64,000 bases of DNA from Psychrobium sp051201665 (GTDB taxonomy: Bacteria; Pseudomonadota; Gammaproteobacteria; Enterobacterales; Psychrobiaceae): contig NZ_CP179210.1 of NCBI RefSeq assembly GCF_051201665.1, positions 4,030,001-4,094,000 on the forward strand. The letters run 5' to 3'. The notes under the pieces were generated by a model. That model was not told the origin of the DNA. It did no database searches and worked only from the letters and a program-made list of their open reading frames with translations. The position numbers and the translations under genes are program-made. Numbering within the stretch: position 1 is the first letter of the stretch; every line of letters begins with the position of its first letter. This document shows positions 34,052 to 42,189 of this stretch, one piece after another.

Positions 34052-34522
34052 TTAGTGAGCTACGTTTTCGCCTTGCGCTTCATCAGCATCTTGACGAGAA
34101 TTCACATATTGTGCGAATAACGCGTCGAAGTTAACTGGCGCTAAGTTCAATTGTGGGAATGTACCACCAGCAACTAAACCAGCAATCACTTGGCGTGCGT
34201 ATGGGAATAAAATGTTTGGACAGTATGAACCGATAGAATGTGCTAACTGTTGACCTTCAACACCAGTAATCGTGAAAATACCAGCTTGTTGAACTTCAGC
34301 TAAAAACGCAGTTTCTTCACCGATAGTTGCTGTCACTGTTAGTGATAAAACAACTTCAAATAAACCTTCTTCAAGTTTATTGCTACGAGTATCTAAGTCT
34401 AACTTAACATCTGGTTCCCATTCTTTTTGGAAGATAACCGGTGAGTTAGGCGTTTCAAATGATACGTCTTTTGTGTATACGCGTTGAATGTGAAATTCTG
34501 GGTTTGCTTGTTCTTCAGCCAT
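34052..34522 (-). CDS. secB: protein-export chaperone SecB
   Basis: Cytoplasmic tetrameric chaperone that keeps precursors unfolded and delivers them to SecA. The 156-residue protein matches the family through FHIQRVYTKDVSFETPN, FQKEWEPDVKLDLDTRS, QQAGIFTITG and LFPYARQVIAGLVAGGTFP. It lies between grxC and gpsA with short gaps, so it is one operon. Confidence 0.97.
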   Translation of the reverse strand: MAEEQANPEFHIQRVYTKDVSFETPNSPVIFQKEWEPDVKLDLDTRSNKLEEGLFEVVLSLTVTATIGEETAFLAEVQQAGIFTITGVEGQQLAHSIGSYCPNILFPYARQVIAGLVAGGTFPQLNLAPVNFDALFAQYVNSRQDADEAQGENVAH

Positions 34523-34558
34523 GATAAATCCTTGGTTTTATTCTTATGGTTAGCGTAA

Positions 34559-34810
34559 TTACGCTAATAATTTGTCTAAATCGCCAGATGAATGCAGTGC
34601 GAATAAATCGTCACACCCACCAACAGCTTGATCATTAATGAAAATTTGCGGTACTGAAGTTCGTCCAGTACGCTCAATCATTTCATCTCTTTTTTCAGGT
34701 TGCTCTTCGATATCAATCGTATCGTAAGCTACGCCTTTGCTTTCTAGAAGCGCTTTAGCTTGCTTACAAAAAGAACACCACGAACGAGAGTAAATAGTTA
34801 CATTGGCCAT
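34559..34810 (-). CDS. grxC: glutaredoxin 3
   Basis: Small dithiol glutaredoxin reducing disulfides with glutathione. The 83-residue protein has a TRX fold with active site WCSFC rather than the usual CPYC, the cis-proline segment TSVPQIFI and the glutathione-binding GGCDDLFAL. ATG 34810 with AGAGG upstream is preferred to GTG 34819. It lies between the rhodanese gene and secB, the conserved context of grxC. The Ser-Phe between the active-site cysteines is a mild variant and may shift redox potential. Confidence 0.92.
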   Translation of the reverse strand: MANVTIYSRSWCSFCKQAKALLESKGVAYDTIDIEEQPEKRDEMIERTGRTSVPQIFINDQAVGGCDDLFALHSSGDLDKLLA

Positions 34811-34821
34811 AGCAGACACCT

Positions 34822-35250
34822 CTATTTTTTAGTTAACGGCAAATTTGCATTGCGCCATTCAGTAATACCACCTTGCAAATTGTATAGGTCATTAAAGCCT
34901 AATTTTTGCATCATTTGGCATGCTTGATTTGAAGTCATGCCTGAATTACATACAACAATAATGGGGGTATCTTTATACTTTTCAATGCTTGCTAGGTCAT
35001 TATTTTTAAACTTTGACAATGGCATTAACTTAGAACCTAAGATGTGGCCCTTCTTATATTCACCATCACCACGAACATCAATCACAACGGCATCTTGGCG
35101 ATTCATTAACATAGTTGCTTGTTGGTGGTTAATCTTCTTAACGCCGTTAATACTTGCTCTAATGCTGGTAAATACTACGGCTAAAAATAAAATTACCCAA
35201 GCTGTTGCCAACCAGATATTCGCTTGGAAAAATTCAATCATTTCTTGCAT
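34822..35250 (-). CDS. membrane-anchored rhodanese-like protein (YibN-like)
   Basis: A 142-residue protein with one N-terminal membrane helix (about residues 12-30) and a rhodanese domain (VVIDVRGDGEYKKGHILGSK). The active-site Cys lies in VVCNSGMTSNQ. It resembles E. coli YibN, whose gene sits in the same place before grxC-secB. A sulfurtransferase role is inferred; YibN's physiological substrate is not settled. Confidence 0.92.
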   Translation of the reverse strand: MQEMIEFFQANIWLATAWVILFLAVVFTSIRASINGVKKINHQQATMLMNRQDAVVIDVRGDGEYKKGHILGSKLMPLSKFKNNDLASIEKYKDTPIIVVCNSGMTSNQACQMMQKLGFNDLYNLQGGITEWRNANLPLTKK

Positions 35251-35566
35251 CTTGTGTCCTAAAAAATTCTAAACTCACGACAGTATTTGTCGTTCAATTA
35301 TTATCAATTGGCGCCTAGTATACAGACCAATAGCACAGTTACCAATGGCCTATTTAATATTGTTTTTATCAATAGATAAGCGCAGTCTTAACGGACGTAA
35401 ATTTTGCGATTTAGACGCCTTTTTTCCGCTGTTGGCTTACAGGCATATCAACACAAAATTGATGAAATAATTTATTATCACTTTCATCGACAATTGTGTT
35501 TTTTATCGTCATAGCTCAGTGTAATATATAGCGCAAATTCGTCTTTTTAGTTAGGAAGTTAAATTA
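35251..35566. other. divergent promoter region, rhodanese operon / gpmI
   Basis: A 316-base gap between divergent genes. It must hold promoters for both units. I see no further gene, clear operator or hairpin terminator in it. Confidence 0.5.
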
Positions 35567-37108
35567 ATGTCTGCGGCCAAAAAACCTTTAGTGTTACTAA
35601 TTCTGGATGGTTGGGGTTATCGTGAAGATCAAACCAACAACGCTATTGCACTTGCCAACACGCCAGTGCTGGATAATTTGTGGCAGCAATACCCAAGCAC
35701 ATTAATTTCTGGCTCTGGAATGGACGTAGGCCTGCCTGATGGTCAAATGGGTAATTCAGAAGTTGGCCACGTAAATATTGGCTCTGGACGGGTTGTTTAC
35801 CAAAATTACACCCGTATTGATAAATCTATTAGCGATGGTGACTTTAACACTAACCCTGCTTTTGTCGATCACATTGATGCCACAATCAAAGCTGATAAAG
35901 CCGTTCATATTATGGGGTTACTGTCTCCAGGTGGCGTTCATAGTCATGAGGACCATATGCTGGCACTCATTAAGCTTGCCGCAGAACGTGGCGCTAACGA
36001 AATTTACTTCCACGGATTTTTAGATGGCCGTGATACGCCGCCACGCAGCGCATTAGCATCTATTGAGAAAATACAGGCATTGTTTGCATCGTTAGGTAAA
36101 GGACAAATTGCATCATTGATAGGTCGCTACTACGCAATGGATCGAGACCAACGTTGGGATCGTGTTGAAGTTGCTTACGATTTATTGACTCAAGGCCAAG
36201 GAAAGCACCAGTACGATTGTCCTATCGCAGCACTTAACGCTGCTTATGAACGTGATGAAAACGACGAGTTTGTTGGCGCGAGTGCAATAACCAACAATGG
36301 TAAATCAGTGACGATTGAAGACGGCGACGCCATGTTCTTCATGAATTTTAGAGCAGACCGTGCTCGTGAAATTAGCCGCGCCTTCGTTGACAGTGATTTT
36401 ACGGGTTTTGAACGCAAAAAACGTATTGCACTAAGTAGCTTTGTACAGTTAACGCAATACGCTGACGATATCATTAGTCCTGTTGCCTACGGCCCTGAAA
36501 AACTTGATAACGTGCTAGGTGAATGGTTGCAAAATAACGATAAAACGCAACTTCGTATTTCTGAAACAGAGAAATATGCGCACGTTACCTTCTTCTTTAA
36601 CGGTGGTATTGAAAAAGAATTCAATGGCGAAGACCGTATTTTGATTCCATCACCAGATGTTGCAACCTATGACTTGCAGCCAGAAATGAATTCCACCCTC
36701 TTGACTGACAAACTTGTTGGTGCAATTGATAACGGCAAATATGACGTCATCGTTTGTAACTATCCAAATGGGGATATGGTTGGTCATACTGGCGTCATGG
36801 AAGCGGCTATAAAAGCATGTGAAGCAGTTGATAGCTGTATTGGTCGTGTTGTTGATGCGTTAGAAAAAGTCGGTGGCGAATGTCTCATCACCGCTGATCA
36901 CGGCAATGCAGAACAAATGCTTAACGAGACAACTCAACAAGCCCATACCGCGCACACCAGTGAACCTGTACCATTCATTTACGTTGGTCGTCCTGCTACA
37001 CCGTCTGGTGTTGGTAAACTTAGCGATATTGCACCAACGATGCTGCGTTTGTTAGATATGGAAATCCCTGAGCAAATGACAGGCACTCCATTAATGACAT
37101 TGAGTTAA
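35567..37108 (+). CDS. gpmI: 2,3-bisphosphoglycerate-independent phosphoglycerate mutase
   Basis: Interconverts 3- and 2-phosphoglycerate in glycolysis. The 513-residue, alkaline-phosphatase-fold enzyme has the metal ligand start (VLLILDGWGYR), catalytic Ser in MGNSEVGHVNIG, the substrate loop FHGFLDGRDTPP, and metal ligands in NYPNGDMVGHTG and LITADHGNAEQM. Length is typical. It is followed one base later by envC, as in E. coli (gpmM-envC-yibQ). Confidence 0.97.
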   Translation: MSAAKKPLVLLILDGWGYREDQTNNAIALANTPVLDNLWQQYPSTLISGSGMDVGLPDGQMGNSEVGHVNIGSGRVVYQNYTRIDKSISDGDFNTNPAFVDHIDATIKADKAVHIMGLLSPGGVHSHEDHMLALIKLAAERGANEIYFHGFLDGRDTPPRSALASIEKIQALFASLGKGQIASLIGRYYAMDRDQRWDRVEVAYDLLTQGQGKHQYDCPIAALNAAYERDENDEFVGASAITNNGKSVTIEDGDAMFFMNFRADRAREISRAFVDSDFTGFERKKRIALSSFVQLTQYADDIISPVAYGPEKLDNVLGEWLQNNDKTQLRISETEKYAHVTFFFNGGIEKEFNGEDRILIPSPDVATYDLQPEMNSTLLTDKLVGAIDNGKYDVIVCNYPNGDMVGHTGVMEAAIKACEAVDSCIGRVVDALEKVGGECLITADHGNAEQMLNETTQQAHTAHTSEPVPFIYVGRPATPSGVGKLSDIAPTMLRLLDMEIPEQMTGTPLMTLS

Positions 37109-37109
37109 T

Positions 37110-38231
37110 TTGTTTTCTCGTCATACGCTCGTCTTACTAATCACGCTGCTGTTAAGCAGCGTGAGTTTTGCCGATGATACAAAAGATCAATTAAATGCCA
37201 TTAAAGGGAAAATAGACCAGCAAAAATCAATTCTTGCCAAGCAAAAGAAACAACAGCAACGTCTTAATAATTTGCTTCGCGATACCGATAAAAAAATCGC
37301 TAGCTCAGCCAATGATTTATTTAACACCCAACAGCAACAGAAAACAGCACAACAAAATCAAATTCAATTAGTTAGCCGAAAAAAAGCGCTGACTAAAACG
37401 CAAACTCATCAACGTCAAGTCCTGGCTAAGCAACTTAAAAGTGCTTACATGACCGGTAATCATGATTTGATGCAACTGCTGCTTAACCAAGAACAGAGCA
37501 GTAAAACAGAACGCTTATTAGGTTATTATCACTATCTAAACAAGGCGCGCGTTCAGGCGCTTAACGAACTCAAGCAAACATTTGAAGAATTACAAACTGT
37601 TGAGCAGCAGCTGATTGATACGTTAGCCAAATTAGACAATCTGCTCAAACAACAACAACAAGCTCAAGCACTCCTCAAAAAACAAAAAAAGACGCGAAGC
37701 ACCGCATTAGCACAATTGCGAAAATCTTATCAAACAAACAGTGCTCAACTCGAACAGTACCAATTATCTGAATTAGACATTAAACAGTTACTGGCTAATC
37801 AACAACAAGAAGCCGAGCCAACTAAAAAACCCCTCAATGGACTGGGGAAGTTGCGTGGTCGTCTCGCCAAACCTACCAAGGGCAGAACAACTCACCTCTT
37901 TGGTCAGAAGCGTAGTGGGCAATTACGCTGGAAGGGCGTCACCGTTGTTGGGCGTGAAGGACAATCGGTGAATGCTGTTTACCATGGCAAAGTTGTGTTT
38001 TCAGATTGGTTAAAAGGATTTGGGTTAGTCTTAGTGCTTGATCATGGCTCTGGCTATATGAGCCTTTATGGACACAATCAAGCGTTATTAAAAAAGGCTG
38101 GAGATTACGTTGAGCAGAACGAACAAGTTGCTCTGTTAGGACAAAGTGGTGGCCAATCAACACCAGGCCTTTATTTTGAAATTCGTCATAAAGGAAAGGC
38201 AATAAACCCTAATCGCTGGTTTAAAAAGTAA
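37110..38231 (+). CDS. envC: EnvC, murein hydrolase activator
   Basis: Periplasmic activator of cell-separation amidases, recruited by FtsEX. The 373-residue protein has a signal peptide (LVLLITLLLSSVSFA), long Gln-rich coiled coils (about residues 25-235) and a C-terminal LytM domain (VFSDWLKGFGLVLVLDHG, SLYGHNQALLKKAGD). The first metal-binding His-x3-Asp of active LytM enzymes is not evident, as in other EnvC proteins. The start appears to be TTG at 37110; no ATG lies nearby and the signal peptide requires it. Its partners FtsE and FtsX are encoded at 40482-42156. Confidence 0.92.
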   Translation: MFSRHTLVLLITLLLSSVSFADDTKDQLNAIKGKIDQQKSILAKQKKQQQRLNNLLRDTDKKIASSANDLFNTQQQQKTAQQNQIQLVSRKKALTKTQTHQRQVLAKQLKSAYMTGNHDLMQLLLNQEQSSKTERLLGYYHYLNKARVQALNELKQTFEELQTVEQQLIDTLAKLDNLLKQQQQAQALLKKQKKTRSTALAQLRKSYQTNSAQLEQYQLSELDIKQLLANQQQEAEPTKKPLNGLGKLRGRLAKPTKGRTTHLFGQKRSGQLRWKGVTVVGREGQSVNAVYHGKVVFSDWLKGFGLVLVLDHGSGYMSLYGHNQALLKKAGDYVEQNEQVALLGQSGGQSTPGLYFEIRHKGKAINPNRWFKK

Positions 38232-38401
38232 ACGAACAAGCTACCTTTACAGCAGTTAAAGCCCTATATTTCGAATTTTATTGAATCTAAATCGTAATTA
38301 CGCATAAATTAGTTATTAATCATTATTGGCATTGTATGAATTATCTGTTCAAATGTGCGCCAATACATGATGTAAATTAATCACCGGAGAGTGAAGAACC
38401 A

Positions 38402-39229
38402 ATGAAGGCTCGCATTTTATTAATTAGCACCCTAGCTATTGTCTGTTGTTTGTTAAGCACTGTTAGTATAGCTAATGATAAGTCACCGAAAATCGCGATA
38501 ATTATCGACGATATTGGTTACCGAAAAACAGATTTTTCGGCACTTGCACTTCCAGGTCAATTTACCTATTCAGTTGTTCCATTCGCACCTTACACCCGTA
38601 CTATCGCTAATGCCGTTCACGACAGCGATCGCGAAGTGATGGCGCATATTCCGATGGAAGCAATTCACAACAATCATTTACTCGGCAAAGGCGCTTTAAA
38701 ACTTGCGATGACAGAACAACAAACTCGTCAGCAAGTTCAAGACATTCTAAAAGAAATTCCTTATGTCAGCGGCATCAATAATCACATGGGTAGCCAATTT
38801 ACAACCAAGCCAAAAAATCTCGGTTGGTTAATGGACGAGTTATCACAACAGCAATTATATTTTTTAGATAGTAAAACGACTGCGTATTCGATGGCGGAAA
38901 AAGTCGCCGTAGAACATGGCTTAAGAACAGGCCATCGCCATATCTTTTTAGACAACCAACTTGATAAAGCGTATTTAACACAGCAATTTGATCATCTTAT
39001 TAATATTGCTAAAAAGCACAAATATGCCATTGCGATTGCACACCCTCACCCGCAAAGTATCAGTTTTTTAAAAGGGATATCAGCTAAGCTAGCCGAGCTC
39101 GGTGTAGAGCTGGTACCAGTGTCGACCTTGTTACCAGAAATGACTCGCATTGCACGTGTACGTCATCTCAACAATAAGTCTGGCTCAAATAAACGCTATG
39201 TAGGAGCAACAGCGATACTTCCTCAATAG
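38402..39229 (+). CDS. divergent polysaccharide deacetylase family protein (YibQ-like)
   Basis: A 275-residue protein with a signal peptide (about residues 1-24) and the divergent deacetylase fold: IAIIIDDIGYRKTDF, VMAHIPMEA, INNHMGSQFT, FLDSKTTAYS, IAIAHPHPQ. These keep the Asp and His residues expected for metal binding. It follows gpmI and envC, the conserved yibQ position, so an envelope role is likely; the substrate is not established. Confidence 0.92.
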   Translation: MKARILLISTLAIVCCLLSTVSIANDKSPKIAIIIDDIGYRKTDFSALALPGQFTYSVVPFAPYTRTIANAVHDSDREVMAHIPMEAIHNNHLLGKGALKLAMTEQQTRQQVQDILKEIPYVSGINNHMGSQFTTKPKNLGWLMDELSQQQLYFLDSKTTAYSMAEKVAVEHGLRTGHRHIFLDNQLDKAYLTQQFDHLINIAKKHKYAIAIAHPHPQSISFLKGISAKLAELGVELVPVSTLLPEMTRIARVRHLNNKSGSNKRYVGATAILPQ

Positions 39230-39423
39230 CTTGAAGAAATATTGTTATCAACGGTTTCGCAAATACAAACAGGTTCTTGCTCTACCTTCTCTTCATAAAA
39301 ATCAAATGCTGATTCTGTCGCCGTTGATGGATTTTCCTCATCAGGTGCAACTTGCACATTCTCATTATGGATAGGGCATTCCTTAACCACTACATTTACT
39401 AAATCAACTTGGTGCTTAATCAT
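39223..39423 (-). CDS. small acidic hypothetical protein
   Basis: A 66-residue product, not recognised. It has four Cys (KECPIHN, PVCICE) and many acidic residues. GGAAGCGAG precedes ATG 39423. Its 3' end overlaps the end of yibQ by seven bases on the other strand. It sits just beyond the rpoH terminator. Coding status rests on the good start site and uninterrupted frame only. Confidence 0.45.
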   Translation of the reverse strand: MIKHQVDLVNVVVKECPIHNENVQVAPDEENPSTATESAFDFYEEKVEQEPVCICETVDNNISSSY

Positions 39424-39458
39424 CTCGCTTCCATTTATGTACTACAAACACACAGGCA

Positions 39459-39484
39459 TAAAAAAAGCAGCTAATTAGCTGCTT
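39459..39484 (-). terminator. rho-independent terminator of rpoH
   Basis: On the minus strand AGCAGCTAA-TTAGCTGCT is followed by TTTTTTTA, 16 bases after the rpoH stop codon. Confidence 0.88.
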
Positions 39485-39499
39485 CTTCTTCAAAATTTT

Positions 39500-40357
39500 C
39501 TATTCCATGGCGGCTTTAAGTTTCTTCATGGCGTTTTTCTCAAGCTGTCGTACTCGCTCAGCTGATACCTCATAATACTTTGCAAGGTCTTGCAGCGTTG
39601 ACTTGTCTTCTGTTAACCAACGCGACTGCACTATATGCTGACTGCGCTCATCAAGTGTTGCAAGTGCATTACGCAATTTATCATTGGCGTGATCTTCCCA
39701 GTTCTTTTCTTCAACATAAGTTGCAACGTTAGAAGACTTATCTTCTAAATACTGGGTTGGTGCAAAATTAGCACTGCTAGAATCATCGTCATCATTTGAT
39801 AAATCAAATGAATTGTCAGTTAGGCTCATGCGATTTTCCATTTCAAGCACATCACGTGTTGAAACACCTAACTCTTTCGCAACAACATTAACTTCATCTT
39901 GATTGAACCAACCAAGGCGTTTTTTGTTTTTACGAAGATTAAAGAATAATTTACGTTGTGCTTTAGTGGTTGCTACTTTCACAATGCGCCAGTTCTTCAA
40001 TACATACTCGTGTATTTCAGCTTTAATCCAATGCACAGCAAAGGAAACTAGACGAACACCCACCTCTGGATTGAAGCGCTTAACAGCTTTCATCAATCCC
40101 ACATTACCTTCTTGAATCAAGTCAGCGTGCGGCAATCCATAACCTGCATAACTTTTGGCAACATGAACAACAAAACGGAGATGAGACATAATCAGCTTTT
40201 GCGCTGCTTCTAAATCACCGTCATGATATAAACGAGAGGCTAATTCATGCTCTTCTTCAGCATTAAGCATAGGGATCTGCGCAGCGCGAGAAACGTAAGT
40301 TTCTATGCTACCAGAGGCTATTGGCATTAATGCAGTCGATTGAATTGCAGTACTCAT
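39500..40357 (-). CDS. rpoH: RNA polymerase sigma-32 (heat shock) factor
   Basis: Directs RNA polymerase to heat-shock promoters. The 285-residue protein has region 2 (LIQEGNVGLMKAVKRFNPE, LVSFAVHWIKAEIHEYVLKN), the RpoH box (QRKLFFNLRKNKKRLGWF) and region 4 HTH (STLQDLAKYYEVSAERVRQ). Length is typical. It lies downstream of ftsYEX, the conserved gammaproteobacterial order, but with its own 124-base leader. A target promoter for it is visible at 15596 before hslVU. Confidence 0.97.
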   Translation of the reverse strand: MSTAIQSTALMPIASGSIETYVSRAAQIPMLNAEEEHELASRLYHDGDLEAAQKLIMSHLRFVVHVAKSYAGYGLPHADLIQEGNVGLMKAVKRFNPEVGVRLVSFAVHWIKAEIHEYVLKNWRIVKVATTKAQRKLFFNLRKNKKRLGWFNQDEVNVVAKELGVSTRDVLEMENRMSLTDNSFDLSNDDDDSSSANFAPTQYLEDKSSNVATYVEEKNWEDHANDKLRNALATLDERSQHIVQSRWLTEDKSTLQDLAKYYEVSAERVRQLEKNAMKKLKAAME

Positions 40358-40481
40358 TTACTACTCCTTATTTAAAACTCGCCCCGAGTCTACCACGCTA
40401 TTTTAATGATCGCTAGAGGATCCAAGACCAGAATGTTACTAAGTTTTTCAGTAATATTAGTCAGGTGATTTACCAATAAGT

Positions 40482-41474
40482 TCAAAGTTGATTTTCTGGT
40501 TCAATTTCATAGACATGGCGCATTACAGAACCGTACGCTCCAAGCCATCCTAAGCCTGAACTTAGTGCGATCAAGATCAAAAATTCACTAAAACTTAACC
40601 CACTCAGGGTTAATTCAGAGCCCAATTGACTAGCAAGATCCAATAACGTGCCTTCTACCCACCACAGGATCAATGACACACAAACCCATGCAATCAGACC
40701 CCCAATTAATCCATACCAGATCCCGGTGTATAAAAATGGACGCCTTATAAAGTCGTTAGTAGCACCCACCAGTTTCAACACTTCAATTTCTTCGCGACGA
40801 TTTAAAATAGATAAACGAATGGTATTGGCGATGACTAAGGTAACCGCCAACAATAGTAAAATACCTAACGCTAACGCCGCATCATCTAGCAAATTAACAA
40901 TCGCTGACAATTTTTCTAACCATGTTACATCAAGTTTACCAAAGGCAATTTCAGGTTGTTGTTGCAACTTTTCCAACAATTCTCTCGCCCCCTCTGGGCT
41001 AGAGTACTGAGTTGTCGGAATAACTAAAATGACTGACGGTAGTGGGTTCTTATCTAAATAGGATAATGCATCACCAAATCCAGACAAGGATTTGAACTCT
41101 TCGAGCGCATCGTCAGCGCCAACATAGGTGACCTTATTGACTTGCTCATAAAGACCAATTCGGCGCAGCACCTTTTGTGTTTGAGACTCGCTAACGCCCT
41201 CTTCCATGAATAGCGTGATTTCAGCGGCGCTATCCCAGCCACTTCGTAGCTGCTGACCGTTTTTCATCAATAAATGTAAGGTCGTTGGTAGGGCTAGGCT
41301 TACCCCTAAAACCGCCATCGTTAGCAATGAAGAAATAGGCATGCGCCATAGTTCGCCAATACTCGCCAACGCTTGCTGAAGGTGACGAATAAAGTACATT
41401 ACCAGACGATGACCGGGGTTTGACGTACTCGCGCCGGGAGATTTCCGTTGATTAAATAACAGGCTCAAACTCAC
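40482..41474 (-). CDS. ftsX: cell division protein FtsX
   Basis: Inner-membrane partner of FtsE; the complex controls EnvC and the amidases at the septum. The 330-residue protein has an N-terminal cytoplasmic tail, a first helix (ISSLLTMAVLGVSLALPTTL), a large periplasmic loop with the family PLP segment (DKNPLPSVILVIP), and three C-terminal helices with the LNRREEIEVLKLVGATN segment. The GTG at 41474 overlaps ftsE by 23 bases; TTG 41468 has better spacing to GGGAGA and is a plausible alternative start. Confidence 0.95.
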   Translation of the reverse strand: MSLSLLFNQRKSPGASTSNPGHRLVMYFIRHLQQALASIGELWRMPISSLLTMAVLGVSLALPTTLHLLMKNGQQLRSGWDSAAEITLFMEEGVSESQTQKVLRRIGLYEQVNKVTYVGADDALEEFKSLSGFGDALSYLDKNPLPSVILVIPTTQYSSPEGARELLEKLQQQPEIAFGKLDVTWLEKLSAIVNLLDDAALALGILLLLAVTLVIANTIRLSILNRREEIEVLKLVGATNDFIRRPFLYTGIWYGLIGGLIAWVCVSLILWWVEGTLLDLASQLGSELTLSGLSFSEFLILIALSSGLGWLGAYGSVMRHVYEIEPENQL

Positions 41475-42156
41475 TCTCCCTTAAATCAGATGAAGACAAA
41501 CCATCGTGAATCATTTGTCCTTGGCGCAAGGTAAATGTGTGATATTTCATGCGTGCGATGAGACCCAAGTCATGGGTCGCAATCATCACAGCGACACCGA
41601 CCGAATTAAGATCTTCAAAAACCTTCAGAATTTCCATCGATAAGTGCGGATCAAGATTACCTGTCGGTTCATCAGCGAGCAGTAGCGGAGGCTTGTTGAC
41701 AATAGCCCTTGCAATACCTACCCGTTGTAATTCCCCACCAGATAACGTGTTTGGCATATTGTTAATCTTCGCCAACAGTCCTACTTTATCTAACGCCGCA
41801 GCAACGCGACGTTTAATATCAGACAAATGATAACCTTCAATAATCAACGGCAAGGCAACGTTATTAAAAACACTGCGATCCATTAATAAGCGGTGATTTT
41901 GAAAGATCATGCCGATATCACGACGAGCGAAAGGAACTTGCTTTTTAGTAATCTTGTTAAGGTTGTGACCATTGATGAACACCTGACCTGACGTCGGGCG
42001 TTCCATCATAGCGATAAGCTTTAATAAGGTACTTTTACCAGCACCAGAGTGGCCTGTCAGAAAGGCCATTTCTCCTGGCTGAAGATGAAAGTTGACCCGA
42101 TTTAGCGCCTGCTGCCCACCAGGGTAGATCTTAGTGACTTCTTCAAATCGAATCAT
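41452..42156 (-). CDS. ftsE: cell division ATP-binding protein FtsE
   Basis: ABC ATPase that drives FtsX and, through EnvC, peptidoglycan hydrolysis at division. The 234-residue protein shows Walker A TGHSGAGKSTLLKL, signature LSGGELQRVGIARAI, Walker B LLLADEPTGNLD and H-loop IATHDLGL. It is between ftsY and ftsX in one operon. Confidence 0.97.
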   Translation of the reverse strand: MIRFEEVTKIYPGGQQALNRVNFHLQPGEMAFLTGHSGAGKSTLLKLIAMMERPTSGQVFINGHNLNKITKKQVPFARRDIGMIFQNHRLLMDRSVFNNVALPLIIEGYHLSDIKRRVAAALDKVGLLAKINNMPNTLSGGELQRVGIARAIVNKPPLLLADEPTGNLDPHLSMEILKVFEDLNSVGVAVMIATHDLGLIARMKYHTFTLRQGQMIHDGLSSSDLRESEFEPVI

Positions 42157-42189
42157 GGAACATCCTCAACTCCTTTATTATTATGTAAT